The notes: generated by a model not told the origin, from the letters alone. Counted from the first letter of the stretch, positions 9,721-20,057 are shown. The stretch: DNA of 56,860 nt from Bifidobacteriaceae bacterium (GCA_022650895.1 JALCQC010000015.1:1-56860); one strand, 5' to 3'. A program made the numbers and translations.

Positions 9721-10356
9721 CTAGCTCACCTTGCCATGGTAGACAAACTTATCGTAGTGGCCACCGTCAACCGTAGGCGCGCCGACGTGTTCTGCGACAC
9801 GGCGAAGTCCGCGATGATCGTAGAAACCATAGCTGCAGGTCGAATCGGTGTAAAGGTAGTAGCCTTCAACGCCATGCTCGCGCAGATGGGCGAGGAAGCC
9901 GTCGTAGAGCCGCGATCCCAGTCCGTGCCCACGAGCCTTTTCCGAAAGAATGAAGAGTAGCAGTTCCGCACCGGTCTCTTTGCGGACATCGGAGGTCATG
10001 CGCTCGGTGTCGGCACGGTCTTGTGACAGATAGTTCACGATGTTGCGGCCATGGTCGGTGGCGGAAAGAGCGGACGTAGTCGCCATGAAGGCGGACTCAA
10101 GACGAGAAGGGTCCCCCACCTGCGGCTTGTCACCGTCGACCCGGGCGAGCAACGCGCCCAGAAGCGTTCCGTCTTCTTGTGAAATGGCCACCTGCGAATA
10201 GGTGGCTTCGCGCACCAGATGCAAGGTGTCGTTCATTGCCGTGAGAGTGGAAAACTCGTGACCTTTGGCTGTCGTATCGTCAAACCACATCTGCCGTGAG
10301 AGTTCACTGATTGCTTTGATGTCCTCAGGCTGTGCCTGTCTCAACTGCGTGCGCAC
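9721..10356 (-). CDS. GNAT family N-acetyltransferase
   Basis: A 211-residue protein with the GNAT fold. The beta4-alpha3 acetyl-CoA site is visible as LFILSEKARGHGLGSRLYDGFL (R-x-x-G-x-G/A type), followed by GVEGYYLYTDSTCSYGFYDHRGLRRV, the C-terminal beta-strand region in which SYGFYDHRGL is typical of small-molecule or antibiotic-type acetyltransferases. The N-terminus (LRQAQPEDIKAISELSRQMW) is the usual first strand and helix. It lies 19 bp upstream of the MFS gene on the same strand. Substrate is not predictable. Confidence 0.82.
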   Translation of the reverse strand: MRTQLRQAQPEDIKAISELSRQMWFDDTTAKGHEFSTLTAMNDTLHLVREATYSQVAISQEDGTLLGALLARVDGDKPQVGDPSRLESAFMATTSALSATDHGRNIVNYLSQDRADTERMTSDVRKETGAELLLFILSEKARGHGLGSRLYDGFLAHLREHGVEGYYLYTDSTCSYGFYDHRGLRRVAEHVGAPTVDGGHYDKFVYHGKVS

Positions 10357-10472
10357 ACTTCTCGCTTTCCTCGATATTCAATAAACGTGTCGCTTTTCAA
10401 GCACGCTTCAGCCTATCAGCACACCGCCCCCATATCGCCGGAAGCTGAGTCCCCGCGAGCGCCCGACATCGA

Positions 10473-13400
10473 TCAGTCCTCACCGACGTCCTTCCCCTCC
10501 TCAAGCGCCGTCAGCAACTCGGATTCACCCCGCACCGCCGTGAGGATCTCCTCCTCGGTGCGCAGGTCATCGGCCCTGATGATGCGGTCGGATTCCTGCG
10601 TGCGATCCACGTAATAGAGGCAGGCCTCTATGTGGTCGAGTGGAACCTGTTCATTCCTCATGAACGCGATTCGATACAGTTCCAGCTGAAGCTGCGCGTT
10701 GAGGACATCGCGTGCAGCTGTGGGTTTCCGCCCGGTTTTCCAGTCAACGATGGTGAAATACCGTCCGTTCTCGTCAGCGATGTCGGTGCCATCGAACGAC
10801 CCTCGGAAGATGGCATCAATCTTTGCCACGACGCGCAGACCGAACACTTCGATCACATATTCTCGCTCCAACGCCTCGACGTTACGATCTGCCCATCGCG
10901 AGCCCATGAGGTTGCGCTGCCAGCGCTGTAGACGAGAACCTTCCGTCCCTTCACCGCTGTCAACGGGCGGTTCGGCCGTGTCCTCGTCGAAGAATTCCTG
11001 CGCCCACGCATGGAACCGCGTTCCCAGCGATGCCGCGAAGTTCGGAGGTTGCGGGACGGGTCGCAGAATCCCAAGCAGCTGCTGTTCCTCTTCCTCGCCC
11101 TGCGCCGCCGCAAAATGCTGGAGTCGGGTGACGCCGAGGGAAAGGCCAGGAAGCACGCGTTGGGCACGTTGACGAAGGCCTTGGATTCCCTCGGTCTTCT
11201 CCGCGGTCGCGCCAGTCGAGGTAACACTTGCGTCAGCCGAGGCACGCTCTTCGAAGGAAGAAATGTTCAGGCTACGCTGAGCCATCACCTGGTGCGCACG
11301 GTTCAGCAGGGAACCCTCCTCCCCAGCGAACTGTGTGGGTATCTTCGCACCGGAAGCTCCTTCTTCGAGCGGATCCTCCAGCGCAGCATTCTCCACCGCG
11401 CGAGCCGAACGTACCAACGCCTGGTAACGATCGGACTTCAGCGCGAGAGGCCATGCCGTCTCAGTCGAGACGCCTGTGGCGGATTCACGGTCGAGGTCGT
11501 CATTGGTCACCAGCTCCACAGAATCCATGACAAGGCGCTTGAGCTCGTCGGCGTCGTCACCAAGGAACGATCCGATGCACTGCCGTTCCACTCCCTCTGC
11601 GCCATGGACGTCGAAACCGGGTTCCATGCCACGGCTGCTGAACTGTTCAGCATCGTCTTGCCCACCCTCGCTCGCGGCACTGGCAGAGCGCTGGGAGACG
11701 AAATCGGCGGCATCCTTCCAGAAGATCCCGGCCTTGGAAGGCGTAATGTCGGTTCGCAGCACCTGACTACCATCCTTGGACGTCTTATCCTGCTTCTCAT
11801 GTGCATTGAAAGACAGCATGACGGCATCCTTGCTGCGCGTGAGGGCAACATAGGCGAGTCGGCGTTCATCGGCGTGCGCTCGGGAACCGTACTCCTCCCG
11901 TAACGACAGGAAATCAAAGGTCTGTCCGATTTTCGCATTATCTTCGTCTGCGCCAAAAACCTCAGCATCCAAAGTATCCACCGACTTGATGAAATACAAG
12001 GATTCCACCGGCTTGTCAGGTATTGCCCCATGGGGGAAACGAGGAAGTATGCGCGCATCGGTTCGCATGGGCGCAGGAACGGCGGAAGGACTTTCGATCC
12101 ATGACTTTGCCGTCACCGTAAAATGCAGATGCTGGCGGTCCGAGCTGCCCTCTTCGGGCTCCTCCCCCCTGACGGTGAGCGAATTGGCCGAGGGAAAGAC
12201 GCGCTCCTGCATCTCTGGAACGGCAACCGCCCGGAAACCAAGCCCCTTGGACTGGTGAATGGTCATGAGGATGACGTCCGCACGCCGGTCATGCGAGACG
12301 ACAGGTTCCGGAGGATCCTTCTCAAACGTCTGCACCCACTGCACGAAACCACCCAACGTGGGAGAGAGACCGGCAGGCAATTCCGATGAATAGGTATCGA
12401 CCATTTGGAAGATCACTTCAAGATGTGAACCCACCTCTGAACGTGTCACGCACACGGAATCCGGAGAATCCAACGCTGCGGAGACAACGAGGTCGATGTC
12501 AAGATCCAACGCCTCCACTGCCTCATGCAATGCAGCAGAGACACCTGCGTTCTTTACTGCCTCCACCCGTCGCAGAATGTGGGAAAGACGTGTCACTGAC
12601 CGCAGCGTGAAAGCAGAAAAACGGCGTGATGCACCGTCACCATAAGACCGCATCCGCTCCGAGACGGATTCGTCGAGAATGACTTCCACCAAGGTGGTAA
12701 GGTTCGGCACCACGTCGCGATACTGGCGCACCAGCGCCCTCTTTTGCGCCAAGTCTTCCCGACCCGTTCCATAACCGGCGGCCCGCAACGCGGCATACTG
12801 CAACTGCGTATTGGCATCGTTCGCCATGTCGGCAAGGAGACGCAGTTGATCGCCTGGGACACTGAACCGCGGCGATCCCAGCAAACGCAGAATGGAATCA
12901 CTCGCCGTGTGATCGGTGACGGCCTCCAAAAGCGCAAAGAGATCCTGAACCTCCGGTTGCTGCATGAGATCCGAAAAGCCCACCACCTCGTAGCGCAGAT
13001 GCTTTTCTTCAAGCGCCGCACGGTACTCCGCCATGCGGGCTTTCGAACGGACCAGAATAGCCACGGGAGTCTCTGCATCGTCCTTGTATTTCGCGCTGTA
13101 GTAGGCAGCGAAATTCGCGACGGCCTCCGCCTCCTGATGCCGCGAGGAATACCCGGTTACCGCGAGACTTCCGTTGCGCACTGACTGGCCTTCCCGAGGC
13201 AGAACGCTTAGCGTTTTCACTTCCACCTCACGGACGCGCGAGCTGGTGACGGCGCCTTTGCGGCTCAGAAGATCATGCTGACGCAAGGGGGTCGTCATCG
13301 CGTTTGCGGCGTCAAGCACAAGCTTGGGGTTGCGAACCGAGGCAGACAGTGTGTTCGGTTCCGTGGAATCGAGACCGAAATCACCCCGAAAGAGCGCGAA

Positions 13401-14627
13401 GGCCCCCGGACTCGCACCACGCCAGGCATAGATGGACTGGAAGGGATCCCCCACAGCCGTCACCGCAGAACGCACTTCCCGCTCACCACTGCTGCGCCGT
13501 ACACCCGCAGCGTCCCCGCCTCGGCGCGGATGGAACAGCTTCGCAATCAACTTGGATTGAGTGGTGGAGGTGTCCTGATACTCGTCAAGAAAGACGTGTG
13601 TGAAACGGCGGCGATATTCCTGCCCAATGGAGGGGAACCGCTCCAGCAGCTGCAGAGCGTAGACGGTGAAGTCCGAGAATTCGGCAAAACCGTTGGCACG
13701 TTTGCGTTCATCGTATTTTCTCGCTAGACGCAAGAGGACACGGCGCTGCTTAGCGGTATCGAGCAACACCTTTGCACGGTGCAGCGAGCGCAGATGCAGC
13801 TTCTCCGAATACTCCGCAAAAATCTTTTCCTTGTTCTTCTTCCCTCTCAGGGAGGAAGTTATCTTAGGTTCTTCTTCCAGGGCCTCGGCAGCCTCCGGAT
13901 TATCGGCAAGTTCCTTATCAATGAGATCACTCACCCGCAAAATGAACTCGTCGTTCCATTCCTCCGCCCGTTCAACGGCAGAACCGAAGCTGAGATGGTC
14001 CTCATCGATCATGTAGTTGAGACACTCATCGGAAATCTCGAGCACCCCGCTCACCAAGGCGTCAAAGCGACTGACAGGTGCCTCCCCTTCGGAAGGGTCG
14101 TTCTCTGGAGCCGACGCATCCTCGGAATCACCGTTTTCTGCGTTCGCAGCCGAAAGATCGCCGTCAGCGCCCTCGAAGAGCTCCGCCATCGACTCTGAAA
14201 CGACGCCGCTCGCAAGCTCGTACCGCCCGGCATCGCTGAGGGGCATCACCGACTGTTCCACTCCGATGAGCAGACCGTATTGGCGCACAATCTGTTGGAA
14301 GAAGGCGTCGTAGGTCAGGACCGTAGGGTGCGATGTCAATGCCTCCACACTCGCGGACCCAGAGGGAGCATCCGCGCGAACGTGCTGTGTCACCGCCGAA
14401 ATGACGCGGGTCTGCAGCTCCTTGGCAGCCTTGTTGGTAAAGGTAAGGCCGAGGATGGAGTCGGGGCGGATCCCATGTTTCGTGATGAGTTCGATGATGC
14501 GCTGCGTCATCGTATACGTTTTCCCCGACCCCGCTCCGGCGACGACCAGGACATCGCTGCCAGGGTCGGCACTGACGACCGCCCTCTGCTCGGGAGTCTG
14601 TGAAATCTTGTGAATCTGCGCGCTCAT
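10473..14627 (-). CDS. AdnB-like UvrD helicase with C-terminal PD-(D/E)XK nuclease
   Basis: A 1384-residue double-strand-break repair motor. All superfamily-1 helicase motifs are readable: Walker A GAGSGKT (31-37), GLTFTNKAAKELQTR, HVFLDEYQDTS, VGDPFQSIYAWRGASP, MTIHQSKGLGF and RLAYVALTRSKDAVMLS. The C-terminal nuclease of RecB type shows KIDAIFRG and IVDWKTGRKP, with the catalytic Asp and Lys. No cysteine cluster is seen at its C-terminus. It matches AdnB, which partners AdnA in actinobacteria to resect DNA ends. Its start overlaps the stop of the upstream AdnA-like gene by four bases (ATGA), implying coupled 1:1 synthesis. It is about 300 residues longer than mycobacterial AdnB, partly through acidic and Ser/Ala-rich inserts near residues 150-190 and 1000-1150. 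Confidence 0.87.
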   Translation of the reverse strand: MSAQIHKISQTPEQRAVVSADPGSDVLVVAGAGSGKTYTMTQRIIELITKHGIRPDSILGLTFTNKAAKELQTRVISAVTQHVRADAPSGSASVEALTSHPTVLTYDAFFQQIVRQYGLLIGVEQSVMPLSDAGRYELASGVVSESMAELFEGADGDLSAANAENGDSEDASAPENDPSEGEAPVSRFDALVSGVLEISDECLNYMIDEDHLSFGSAVERAEEWNDEFILRVSDLIDKELADNPEAAEALEEEPKITSSLRGKKNKEKIFAEYSEKLHLRSLHRAKVLLDTAKQRRVLLRLARKYDERKRANGFAEFSDFTVYALQLLERFPSIGQEYRRRFTHVFLDEYQDTSTTQSKLIAKLFHPRRGGDAAGVRRSSGEREVRSAVTAVGDPFQSIYAWRGASPGAFALFRGDFGLDSTEPNTLSASVRNPKLVLDAANAMTTPLRQHDLLSRKGAVTSSRVREVEVKTLSVLPREGQSVRNGSLAVTGYSSRHQEAEAVANFAAYYSAKYKDDAETPVAILVRSKARMAEYRAALEEKHLRYEVVGFSDLMQQPEVQDLFALLEAVTDHTASDSILRLLGSPRFSVPGDQLRLLADMANDANTQLQYAALRAAGYGTGREDLAQKRALVRQYRDVVPNLTTLVEVILDESVSERMRSYGDGASRRFSAFTLRSVTRLSHILRRVEAVKNAGVSAALHEAVEALDLDIDLVVSAALDSPDSVCVTRSEVGSHLEVIFQMVDTYSSELPAGLSPTLGGFVQWVQTFEKDPPEPVVSHDRRADVILMTIHQSKGLGFRAVAVPEMQERVFPSANSLTVRGEEPEEGSSDRQHLHFTVTAKSWIESPSAVPAPMRTDARILPRFPHGAIPDKPVESLYFIKSVDTLDAEVFGADEDNAKIGQTFDFLSLREEYGSRAHADERRLAYVALTRSKDAVMLSFNAHEKQDKTSKDGSQVLRTDITPSKAGIFWKDAADFVSQRSASAASEGGQDDAEQFSSRGMEPGFDVHGAEGVERQCIGSFLGDDADELKRLVMDSVELVTNDDLDRESATGVSTETAWPLALKSDRYQALVRSARAVENAALEDPLEEGASGAKIPTQFAGEEGSLLNRAHQVMAQRSLNISSFEERASADASVTSTGATAEKTEGIQGLRQRAQRVLPGLSLGVTRLQHFAAAQGEEEEQQLLGILRPVPQPPNFAASLGTRFHAWAQEFFDEDTAEPPVDSGEGTEGSRLQRWQRNLMGSRWADRNVEALEREYVIEVFGLRVVAKIDAIFRGSFDGTDIADENGRYFTIVDWKTGRKPTAARDVLNAQLQLELYRIAFMRNEQVPLDHIEACLYYVDRTQESDRIIRADDLRTEEEILTAVRGESELLTALEEGKDVGED

Positions 14628-17600
14628 GCCCGCTCCTCCTGACCGCTCTGAGATTCCCTTTGCGTCTCAACGTCGCCATAAACAGTGTGCGCGACCTCCG
14701 GCCACGCCGGACATATCCCCTTGAAAGCGCAATAGGTGCACTGCTTCCCGCGTTTGGGAACGAAACGATCCGCCTGCCGGTAACCTGCCGCGTAAAAGAT
14801 CCTCGAGATCATGGAAAGACACCACAGCAGCTGATCATTTTCCGCCGCCGCCTCACCAAGATTTTCCAGGGCAGCAAAGACCTCGGAATCATGGTCGTGG
14901 TCCTTGAAGAAAGTGCCGATTCGAGGAGCGTGAGGACGTGGCGTGTACTGAGTATTGAAACGTTCCCGATCTGCGAAGAGCGCCGGCTGGTAACCACCCT
15001 CGGCTCCGTAATAGGCCGCCGGCTGACTGCCATGTTTCACATCGAAGAGCATGGAGCGTTCCACCGTTTTCCCATCGACCTTTTTCTGAGCGAACAGCAT
15101 CCCCAGTTGATAGCACACAAGCTGCAGATCGGAGAAAACCTGAGGTGACGAATGCTTCTCCCCTGTCTTGTAATCAACGACGTGGATCCACTCCCCCTCC
15201 TTCTCCTTGGCCTCACGATGCTCCAAACGGTCGATGCGACCGCTGAGCGTGATGCGCGTCTTCTGGGAGAAGTCGGCGTCGAATCCCTGTGCAAGCGTGG
15301 TCAGAACAGCCGCCACCGAAGCGGCCTCCACTGTCCCGAGTCCGTCGACATTGCGGAGCATGCTCACGAAGTCCTTCAAGCTGAAACTCGCATGGAATTC
15401 CTTCTCCGCTTCCACCGACGTCAGCATTCCTATGACATTGCTCTTCTCGGTGCTCTCACCGTGCTTTCTCGTAACGGCCACACCATAGGAGGATTCCCTG
15501 CTCTCCACAAAATACGTTGCGATGTTTTTAAGAACCGTCTGTGAGCTTCCGTTCTGAAGCCTCACCGCGTACCGGTCCGCCGCCTCCCTCGGCTGCGGCT
15601 GCTGTGCCCGCAGCTGCGCGAAATGATGCATCATCAGCTGCGCGATCTCTTCCGCGGATTTCTCACGGTCCATGTCCCAACCCTGCTCAGTGGCATACTG
15701 GGCGCACGCATGGATCAGGGTTCCGAAACTCATTGCCGTATTCGTCTGACGGGGGCCGTTGTATTTGTTTTCCATCGCCCACTTCAGAGGGCATTGCCAG
15801 ATGCCGTCGACGCTCGACGGAGACAGTGTGACGGTAATCTCGTCGTCGTGAACGTCAGCGTCCACCTTCTCTTTTTTGGCAGACGGGACGCCGGAATCCT
15901 CAGAATCCTCCACGTCTCTCATCGGCGCGACGAACGTCCAATCGCTGACGGCGGCACCGCTCACGCCCGCCCGTGCAAGGTAGCGCAGAGTTTGTGCGGC
16001 ATCGGCAACAGTCTGAGGCAACTCGTCGATGGACGTGCCGGCGTCGGGATGCGACTCGTAGAAAGCGGCCAGTGTGGCACGCGCAACAGCAACCAGACCA
16101 CGTGGACTGGCATCCAATCCTCCACGAGAAGGTTCCGCGCCCTCGACCGAATCATCCACACCCACCTGGGTGAAATCCTGTTCCGCATCATCGCTATCCA
16201 TGGGAGGGAAAAGTTCGGGCATGAAAACCGTCAGAAACTCCGAGGGGCTCATCTCGTCCGAACGAACAGCACTCACTGTCACCTGCTGCGTCCCACGCGT
16301 GAGAGCGACCAAGAGGCTTTTCATCTCCGAGTACAAGGTTGCCAGGCGAGGACGCGCCGACCCCGTTACCGAATCGACGGATCCCGTAAAACCAGTCAAC
16401 CCGTGCAGCCGCCGCGACAGAACAGTATCCGCAAGAATCTCCGCGCCGAAAAGCGTGTTGCGGGGAGTGAGGTTCGGCCACACATCCTGCTGCAGGGAGG
16501 GAATCCAGACGTAGCGTTTCTCCATTCCCGAAGCTCCTGCCGGAGTGGTGAGAATAACGGCATTGTCCCGCGGTGCGACTTTTGCCAGGGAGTCCGCTTC
16601 GATGTCGAGAGCCGAGACGGTATCGATGAATTCCTGAAGGCTCTCTTCCGGATCCGCGGCCTCAGCATGAGCGAAAAGTCGGATGACAGTGTCGAGGAGA
16701 CGGTTCGCCTCAAGCCCTTTTCTTCCGGAGTCGAGCGCCTGTTTCCGCCATGATTCCGCCACGTCACAAGCGTCCCACACATACCACAGCGCCGCATGAA
16801 CACCGCCGGAAGGAGCGTCTTTCCAACGATTCCGAGCCGTCCATATGATGTCGGAAATCTTTCGAACAGACTCAACATCCCGATCTCCGCTTCGGCCACG
16901 CCCCCTCTTGAGAATGGAGGTCAGAAGCCCCATGACAGTGGCACGCGCCTCGCTACTCCCCAGCAACAGAATCGTCAGCAGCTCGTCGGAGCCCAGTGCG
17001 GTGGGAGTGTCGGCAACGACGTGCGCACCCGACTCCGTAACCGTCTCTGAAGTGGCAGACACGTCCGAATCGGTAGCCATATTCAGGTCAGCAACCACAG
17101 CCGGATCTGTACGTGTCTCGGCTCCCGTCAGACGTTCCCACTCCGAGCGTAACACCGCGAAACGAGCACGTGCCTCGGCACCTTCTTCACCCTCTTCGGT
17201 CTCTCCTGACTCCGTCGCAGTGATGGAAGCCGCTTCAAGAACGGCGAGAGACTCGAGTGCCGCCATCAGTTTCCCTGTCCTCAACGGACGCGCGAAAACA
17301 GGTTCTGTGGCACCGACTGCGCGTTCGACAGGATTCGTGCGCTCAGTGCGATGGTCCGCACGCTCAACATGGTCTGTCGTTTCGTCAGAAGAACCGAAAC
17401 TCTCGAAATTCTCAACCTGCACCAACGGGCTGTTCACCACGCGTTCAAACAAAGCACGCACACGTCCGGCCTCCGTGGTCTGGATCACGGGAGGCTGACG
17501 TCGTGCCATGTCAACCAGCTGTAGCAACGCCAGAAGCCCTTGGACAACGGTCTCCTCCCTCAGAGGACGTGTCATCGACGAGTATGAGACGGGAATGTTC

Positions 17601-18973
17601 TCCTCTTCGAAACGCTTGCCGATGGCACGCAAAGTGGCGTTGTCATGGGCGATGACGGCATAGTCGTCCCATGTTCCGCCTGATATGCTCAACGCCATGG
17701 ATTTGATCTGCCATACCAAGTCGTCAAGTTCTTCCGCGGGACTGCGGAACAGGCGGCCTCGAAGCGAGCCATCGACAGATTCCACCGCACCTGCTGCCGG
17801 CAGCTTCCCGGGCCTCTGCGGGAGCGGCAGGGTATTCGTCATGACCGAGCCGATGCTCAGCGATACCCTAGAAACAACATGTGTCGCATATGCCCCACGG
17901 TGCTCCGTCATTAGCAAGGGCTCAAGCTCATAGCGCACGGCGTTCATCCCTGACTCCGCACACACCATTTCTGAAATCACTTCCGGGTAAGCACCGCGAA
18001 AGCTCTGTACCGACTCGTCGTCGTTGCCCAACAGCACAAGCTTCGTGCCGTTCTCAACCAACGCCTCCAAGAAGGAGAAGCCGGCAAGGGTAAGATCCTG
18101 CGAATCGTCGACGATCACCAGCTGCGGCACAACTTCTGGGGAGGACTGGGCGAGTCTGCGGACGCTGTTCTCCGCATCGACCAGGATGTAGGAGCTATCG
18201 ATGCGGTACTGGTCCGGGAAATCCTCCTCGACGCGGCGTGCATACTCAACGCGGAGCTGGGCGGCGAGATTCCATTCGATGCACTCGCGCGACTGTGCAT
18301 CCCGTCCCTCTTCGCACAGTTCCAACTCCTCAGGCGCATCCACGCTGAAGTGGAGCTCAGCCATACGGGCAAACATGTCACGCAATTGTGCGGCAAAGGC
18401 CGGTGTCATCATCTGCCGAAAGATATCCGCGGTGGTCTGGATCTGTGACGGATTCTGTGGCAGAGGGCCACTCTGCCGATCGGCATCCTCGCGAACGGAG
18501 AAATAGCGGCGCAGCAGCGAGCACGTTTCACAATCGTCACCACGTTCGGCATGGCGGACGTGGACAGCGAGCACCTCATCAATGATGGCGTCCTGCTCGG
18601 CACCATTGAGAAGTTTCGGCGGCAACTGCTTCCGAGCGGCCCTATCGGAACGAAGTAATTCGAAGGCAAGAGCCACCAGCGTCTTCACCGGCCTGCTCAT
18701 CACTGAATTCCTGACACGTGCGATGGCCTCGTTACTCAGTGCATCCGCCTTGCTGCGATGCGACACAACGAGAACGCTCCTTCCCTGCTGCACCAGCGCC
18801 GCGCGTTGAGGAGCCACAAACGCTTCGAAGGCGACTCTCGATTTTCCGCTTTGTGGAGAGCCCACAACACTCAGCACAGAGGTCGGGATACCGTCCTTGA
18901 GCAGTCTGCCTGCCATGAGATCGTCAACCAGGCCCTGAGCGGTCTCGATGCTGATGTATCTGTTCTCTGCCAT
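14624..18973 (-). CDS. AdnA-like helicase/nuclease subunit with Fe-S cysteines
   Basis: A 1449-residue protein, first gene of the pair. The Walker A region reads VVGSPQSGKSRVA (38-45) and the Walker B region VIVDDSQDLTLAG, a diverged form of the UvrD DExxQD motif. The C-terminal third carries TLIHACAQYA, RIDRLEHR and HVVDYKTGEKHSS, a RecB-type PD-(D/E)XK nuclease. Cysteines in IWQCPLKWAM and in CTYCAFKGICPAW near the C-terminus fit the four-cysteine iron-sulfur staple of AddB/AdnA-type nucleases. It is coupled to the downstream AdnB-like gene. Mycobacterial AdnA is near 1050 residues, so this one is enlarged by charged low-complexity inserts. AddB of AddAB is an alternative name for the same architecture. 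Confidence 0.85.
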   Translation of the reverse strand: MAENRYISIETAQGLVDDLMAGRLLKDGIPTSVLSVVGSPQSGKSRVAFEAFVAPQRAALVQQGRSVLVVSHRSKADALSNEAIARVRNSVMSRPVKTLVALAFELLRSDRAARKQLPPKLLNGAEQDAIIDEVLAVHVRHAERGDDCETCSLLRRYFSVREDADRQSGPLPQNPSQIQTTADIFRQMMTPAFAAQLRDMFARMAELHFSVDAPEELELCEEGRDAQSRECIEWNLAAQLRVEYARRVEEDFPDQYRIDSSYILVDAENSVRRLAQSSPEVVPQLVIVDDSQDLTLAGFSFLEALVENGTKLVLLGNDDESVQSFRGAYPEVISEMVCAESGMNAVRYELEPLLMTEHRGAYATHVVSRVSLSIGSVMTNTLPLPQRPGKLPAAGAVESVDGSLRGRLFRSPAEELDDLVWQIKSMALSISGGTWDDYAVIAHDNATLRAIGKRFEEENIPVSYSSMTRPLREETVVQGLLALLQLVDMARRQPPVIQTTEAGRVRALFERVVNSPLVQVENFESFGSSDETTDHVERADHRTERTNPVERAVGATEPVFARPLRTGKLMAALESLAVLEAASITATESGETEEGEEGAEARARFAVLRSEWERLTGAETRTDPAVVADLNMATDSDVSATSETVTESGAHVVADTPTALGSDELLTILLLGSSEARATVMGLLTSILKRGRGRSGDRDVESVRKISDIIWTARNRWKDAPSGGVHAALWYVWDACDVAESWRKQALDSGRKGLEANRLLDTVIRLFAHAEAADPEESLQEFIDTVSALDIEADSLAKVAPRDNAVILTTPAGASGMEKRYVWIPSLQQDVWPNLTPRNTLFGAEILADTVLSRRLHGLTGFTGSVDSVTGSARPRLATLYSEMKSLLVALTRGTQQVTVSAVRSDEMSPSEFLTVFMPELFPPMDSDDAEQDFTQVGVDDSVEGAEPSRGGLDASPRGLVAVARATLAAFYESHPDAGTSIDELPQTVADAAQTLRYLARAGVSGAAVSDWTFVAPMRDVEDSEDSGVPSAKKEKVDADVHDDEITVTLSPSSVDGIWQCPLKWAMENKYNGPRQTNTAMSFGTLIHACAQYATEQGWDMDREKSAEEIAQLMMHHFAQLRAQQPQPREAADRYAVRLQNGSSQTVLKNIATYFVESRESSYGVAVTRKHGESTEKSNVIGMLTSVEAEKEFHASFSLKDFVSMLRNVDGLGTVEAASVAAVLTTLAQGFDADFSQKTRITLSGRIDRLEHREAKEKEGEWIHVVDYKTGEKHSSPQVFSDLQLVCYQLGMLFAQKKVDGKTVERSMLFDVKHGSQPAAYYGAEGGYQPALFADRERFNTQYTPRPHAPRIGTFFKDHDHDSEVFAALENLGEAAAENDQLLWCLSMISRIFYAAGYRQADRFVPKRGKQCTYCAFKGICPAWPEVAHTVYGDVETQRESQSGQEERA

Positions 18974-19071
18974 GCTTTGAGTCTAACGCTCAGCCTTTCT
19001 TAAGATTTGCAAACTATCTTATAGATGTGTAGGTGAGCATCTGTTGGCACAAGAATGCAATGGAGCAATCA

Positions 19072-19956
19072 ATGACCAGCATGGATTTTCAGACGTGTGC
19101 TTCCGAGCACGACGACAAGACGCGAGAAAAGGCCGCTCTCATCGTGCCACTTGACACTCTTTTGAAGGAAGTCGACGATGCCGAGGATTCTCGAACCTCT
19201 CATCGTCATTCAGCAACGGTCACGCAGGACGACAGCGTGGCGGGCAGAACCCTCACCAGAAAGCAGGTGGTCGGATTCATTGCCACACTGGTGATTGTGG
19301 CAAGTTTTGTGTGGTACCTCTTCCTTGGCAACGGTGTGGCGATACAGCAGACACAGAACTATTCCGGTACTGCCACCGGAAGCAGTGCCTCCGTTGCCGC
19401 CTCGGCCCAAGATAGCGTCGGACAGACACAAAGGGGCGCCGATCTCAAGGATTCCTTCCGCGACAATTCGCATGCGGTGAAGACGACGCTAGGTGAAGGC
19501 GAATGGACCGTTGGAGAAGACATTCCTCGTGGACGATACATCATTACCGCCGCACAGGGAACCGGCAACATCTCGTCCATCAAGGCTAATGGCGATCGTG
19601 GCATCAATGAGATATTCTCCGCCAATCCACACACCGGTCTGCGCGTACGCACCGTCACTACCGATCTGGAGAAGGGAGAAGTCATCACCATTCAGAACCT
19701 TGGAAAGGTAGCCTTCATCCCCGCTCCTACTGAACTGACGACCACGCTCTCCGCGGGAACGTGGGTGACCGGCTTCGATGTTCCTGCCGGAACCTACACC
19801 GCCACCGCTGCGGACTCACGCGAACAGGGAACGCTGTCCGTCTGGGTCGACGGAAAGGCCATCAAGAACGAGATCATCGGCCGCATCGGGGACACGGGAG
19901 AGCGTTCCATCCCCTCACCATCACCGATGGGCAAACCGTCAGCATTCGCGGATTGA
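19072..19956 (+). CDS. Membrane-anchored protein with two tandem beta repeats; C-terminus frameshifted
   Basis: No named function. The start ATG at 19072 is chosen because GGAG lies seven bases upstream; a GTG in frame at 19033 lacks a ribosome site. About 65 hydrophilic residues precede one membrane helix (VVGFIATLVIVASFVWYLFL), then a Ser/Ala linker and two homologous modules: LGEGEWTVGEDIPRGRYIITAA and LSAGTWVTGFDVPAGTYTATAA. The first module ends VRTVTTDLEKGEVITIQNLGKV. The second loses this end because the frame changes at a run of four C at 19911-19914 and stops at 19956; the +1 frame continues LTITDGQTVSIRGLNKVIL to a stop at 19985, exactly the missing match. The intact protein would be exposed outside the cell. 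Confidence 0.72.
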   Translation: MTSMDFQTCASEHDDKTREKAALIVPLDTLLKEVDDAEDSRTSHRHSATVTQDDSVAGRTLTRKQVVGFIATLVIVASFVWYLFLGNGVAIQQTQNYSGTATGSSASVAASAQDSVGQTQRGADLKDSFRDNSHAVKTTLGEGEWTVGEDIPRGRYIITAAQGTGNISSIKANGDRGINEIFSANPHTGLRVRTVTTDLEKGEVITIQNLGKVAFIPAPTELTTTLSAGTWVTGFDVPAGTYTATAADSREQGTLSVWVDGKAIKNEIIGRIGDTGERSIPSPSPMGKPSAFAD

Positions 19957-20002
19957 ATAAGGTCATCCTCACCAAGGCGAAGTGACGCTTCTAAAACGGC
20001 AC

Positions 20003-20057
20003 AAAAAAGGGAACCGAGCCGAAACCCGATTCCCAGTTTGCGGAGTGAGAGAGATTC
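20003..20057. repeat. Left copy of 55-bp direct repeat (att site, tRNA-Ser 3' fragment)
   Basis: These 55 bases are identical to 22345-22399. They contain the last 17 bases of tRNA-Ser(GCU) and the tRNA terminator hairpin, but no tRNA body follows: after 20057 the sequence diverges. This is the signature of site-specific integration into a tRNA 3' end. Confidence 0.9.

Noticed and set aside
11010-11903. 297-codon open frame on the plus strand
   Set aside because: Antisense to the AdnB-like gene; no coding features.
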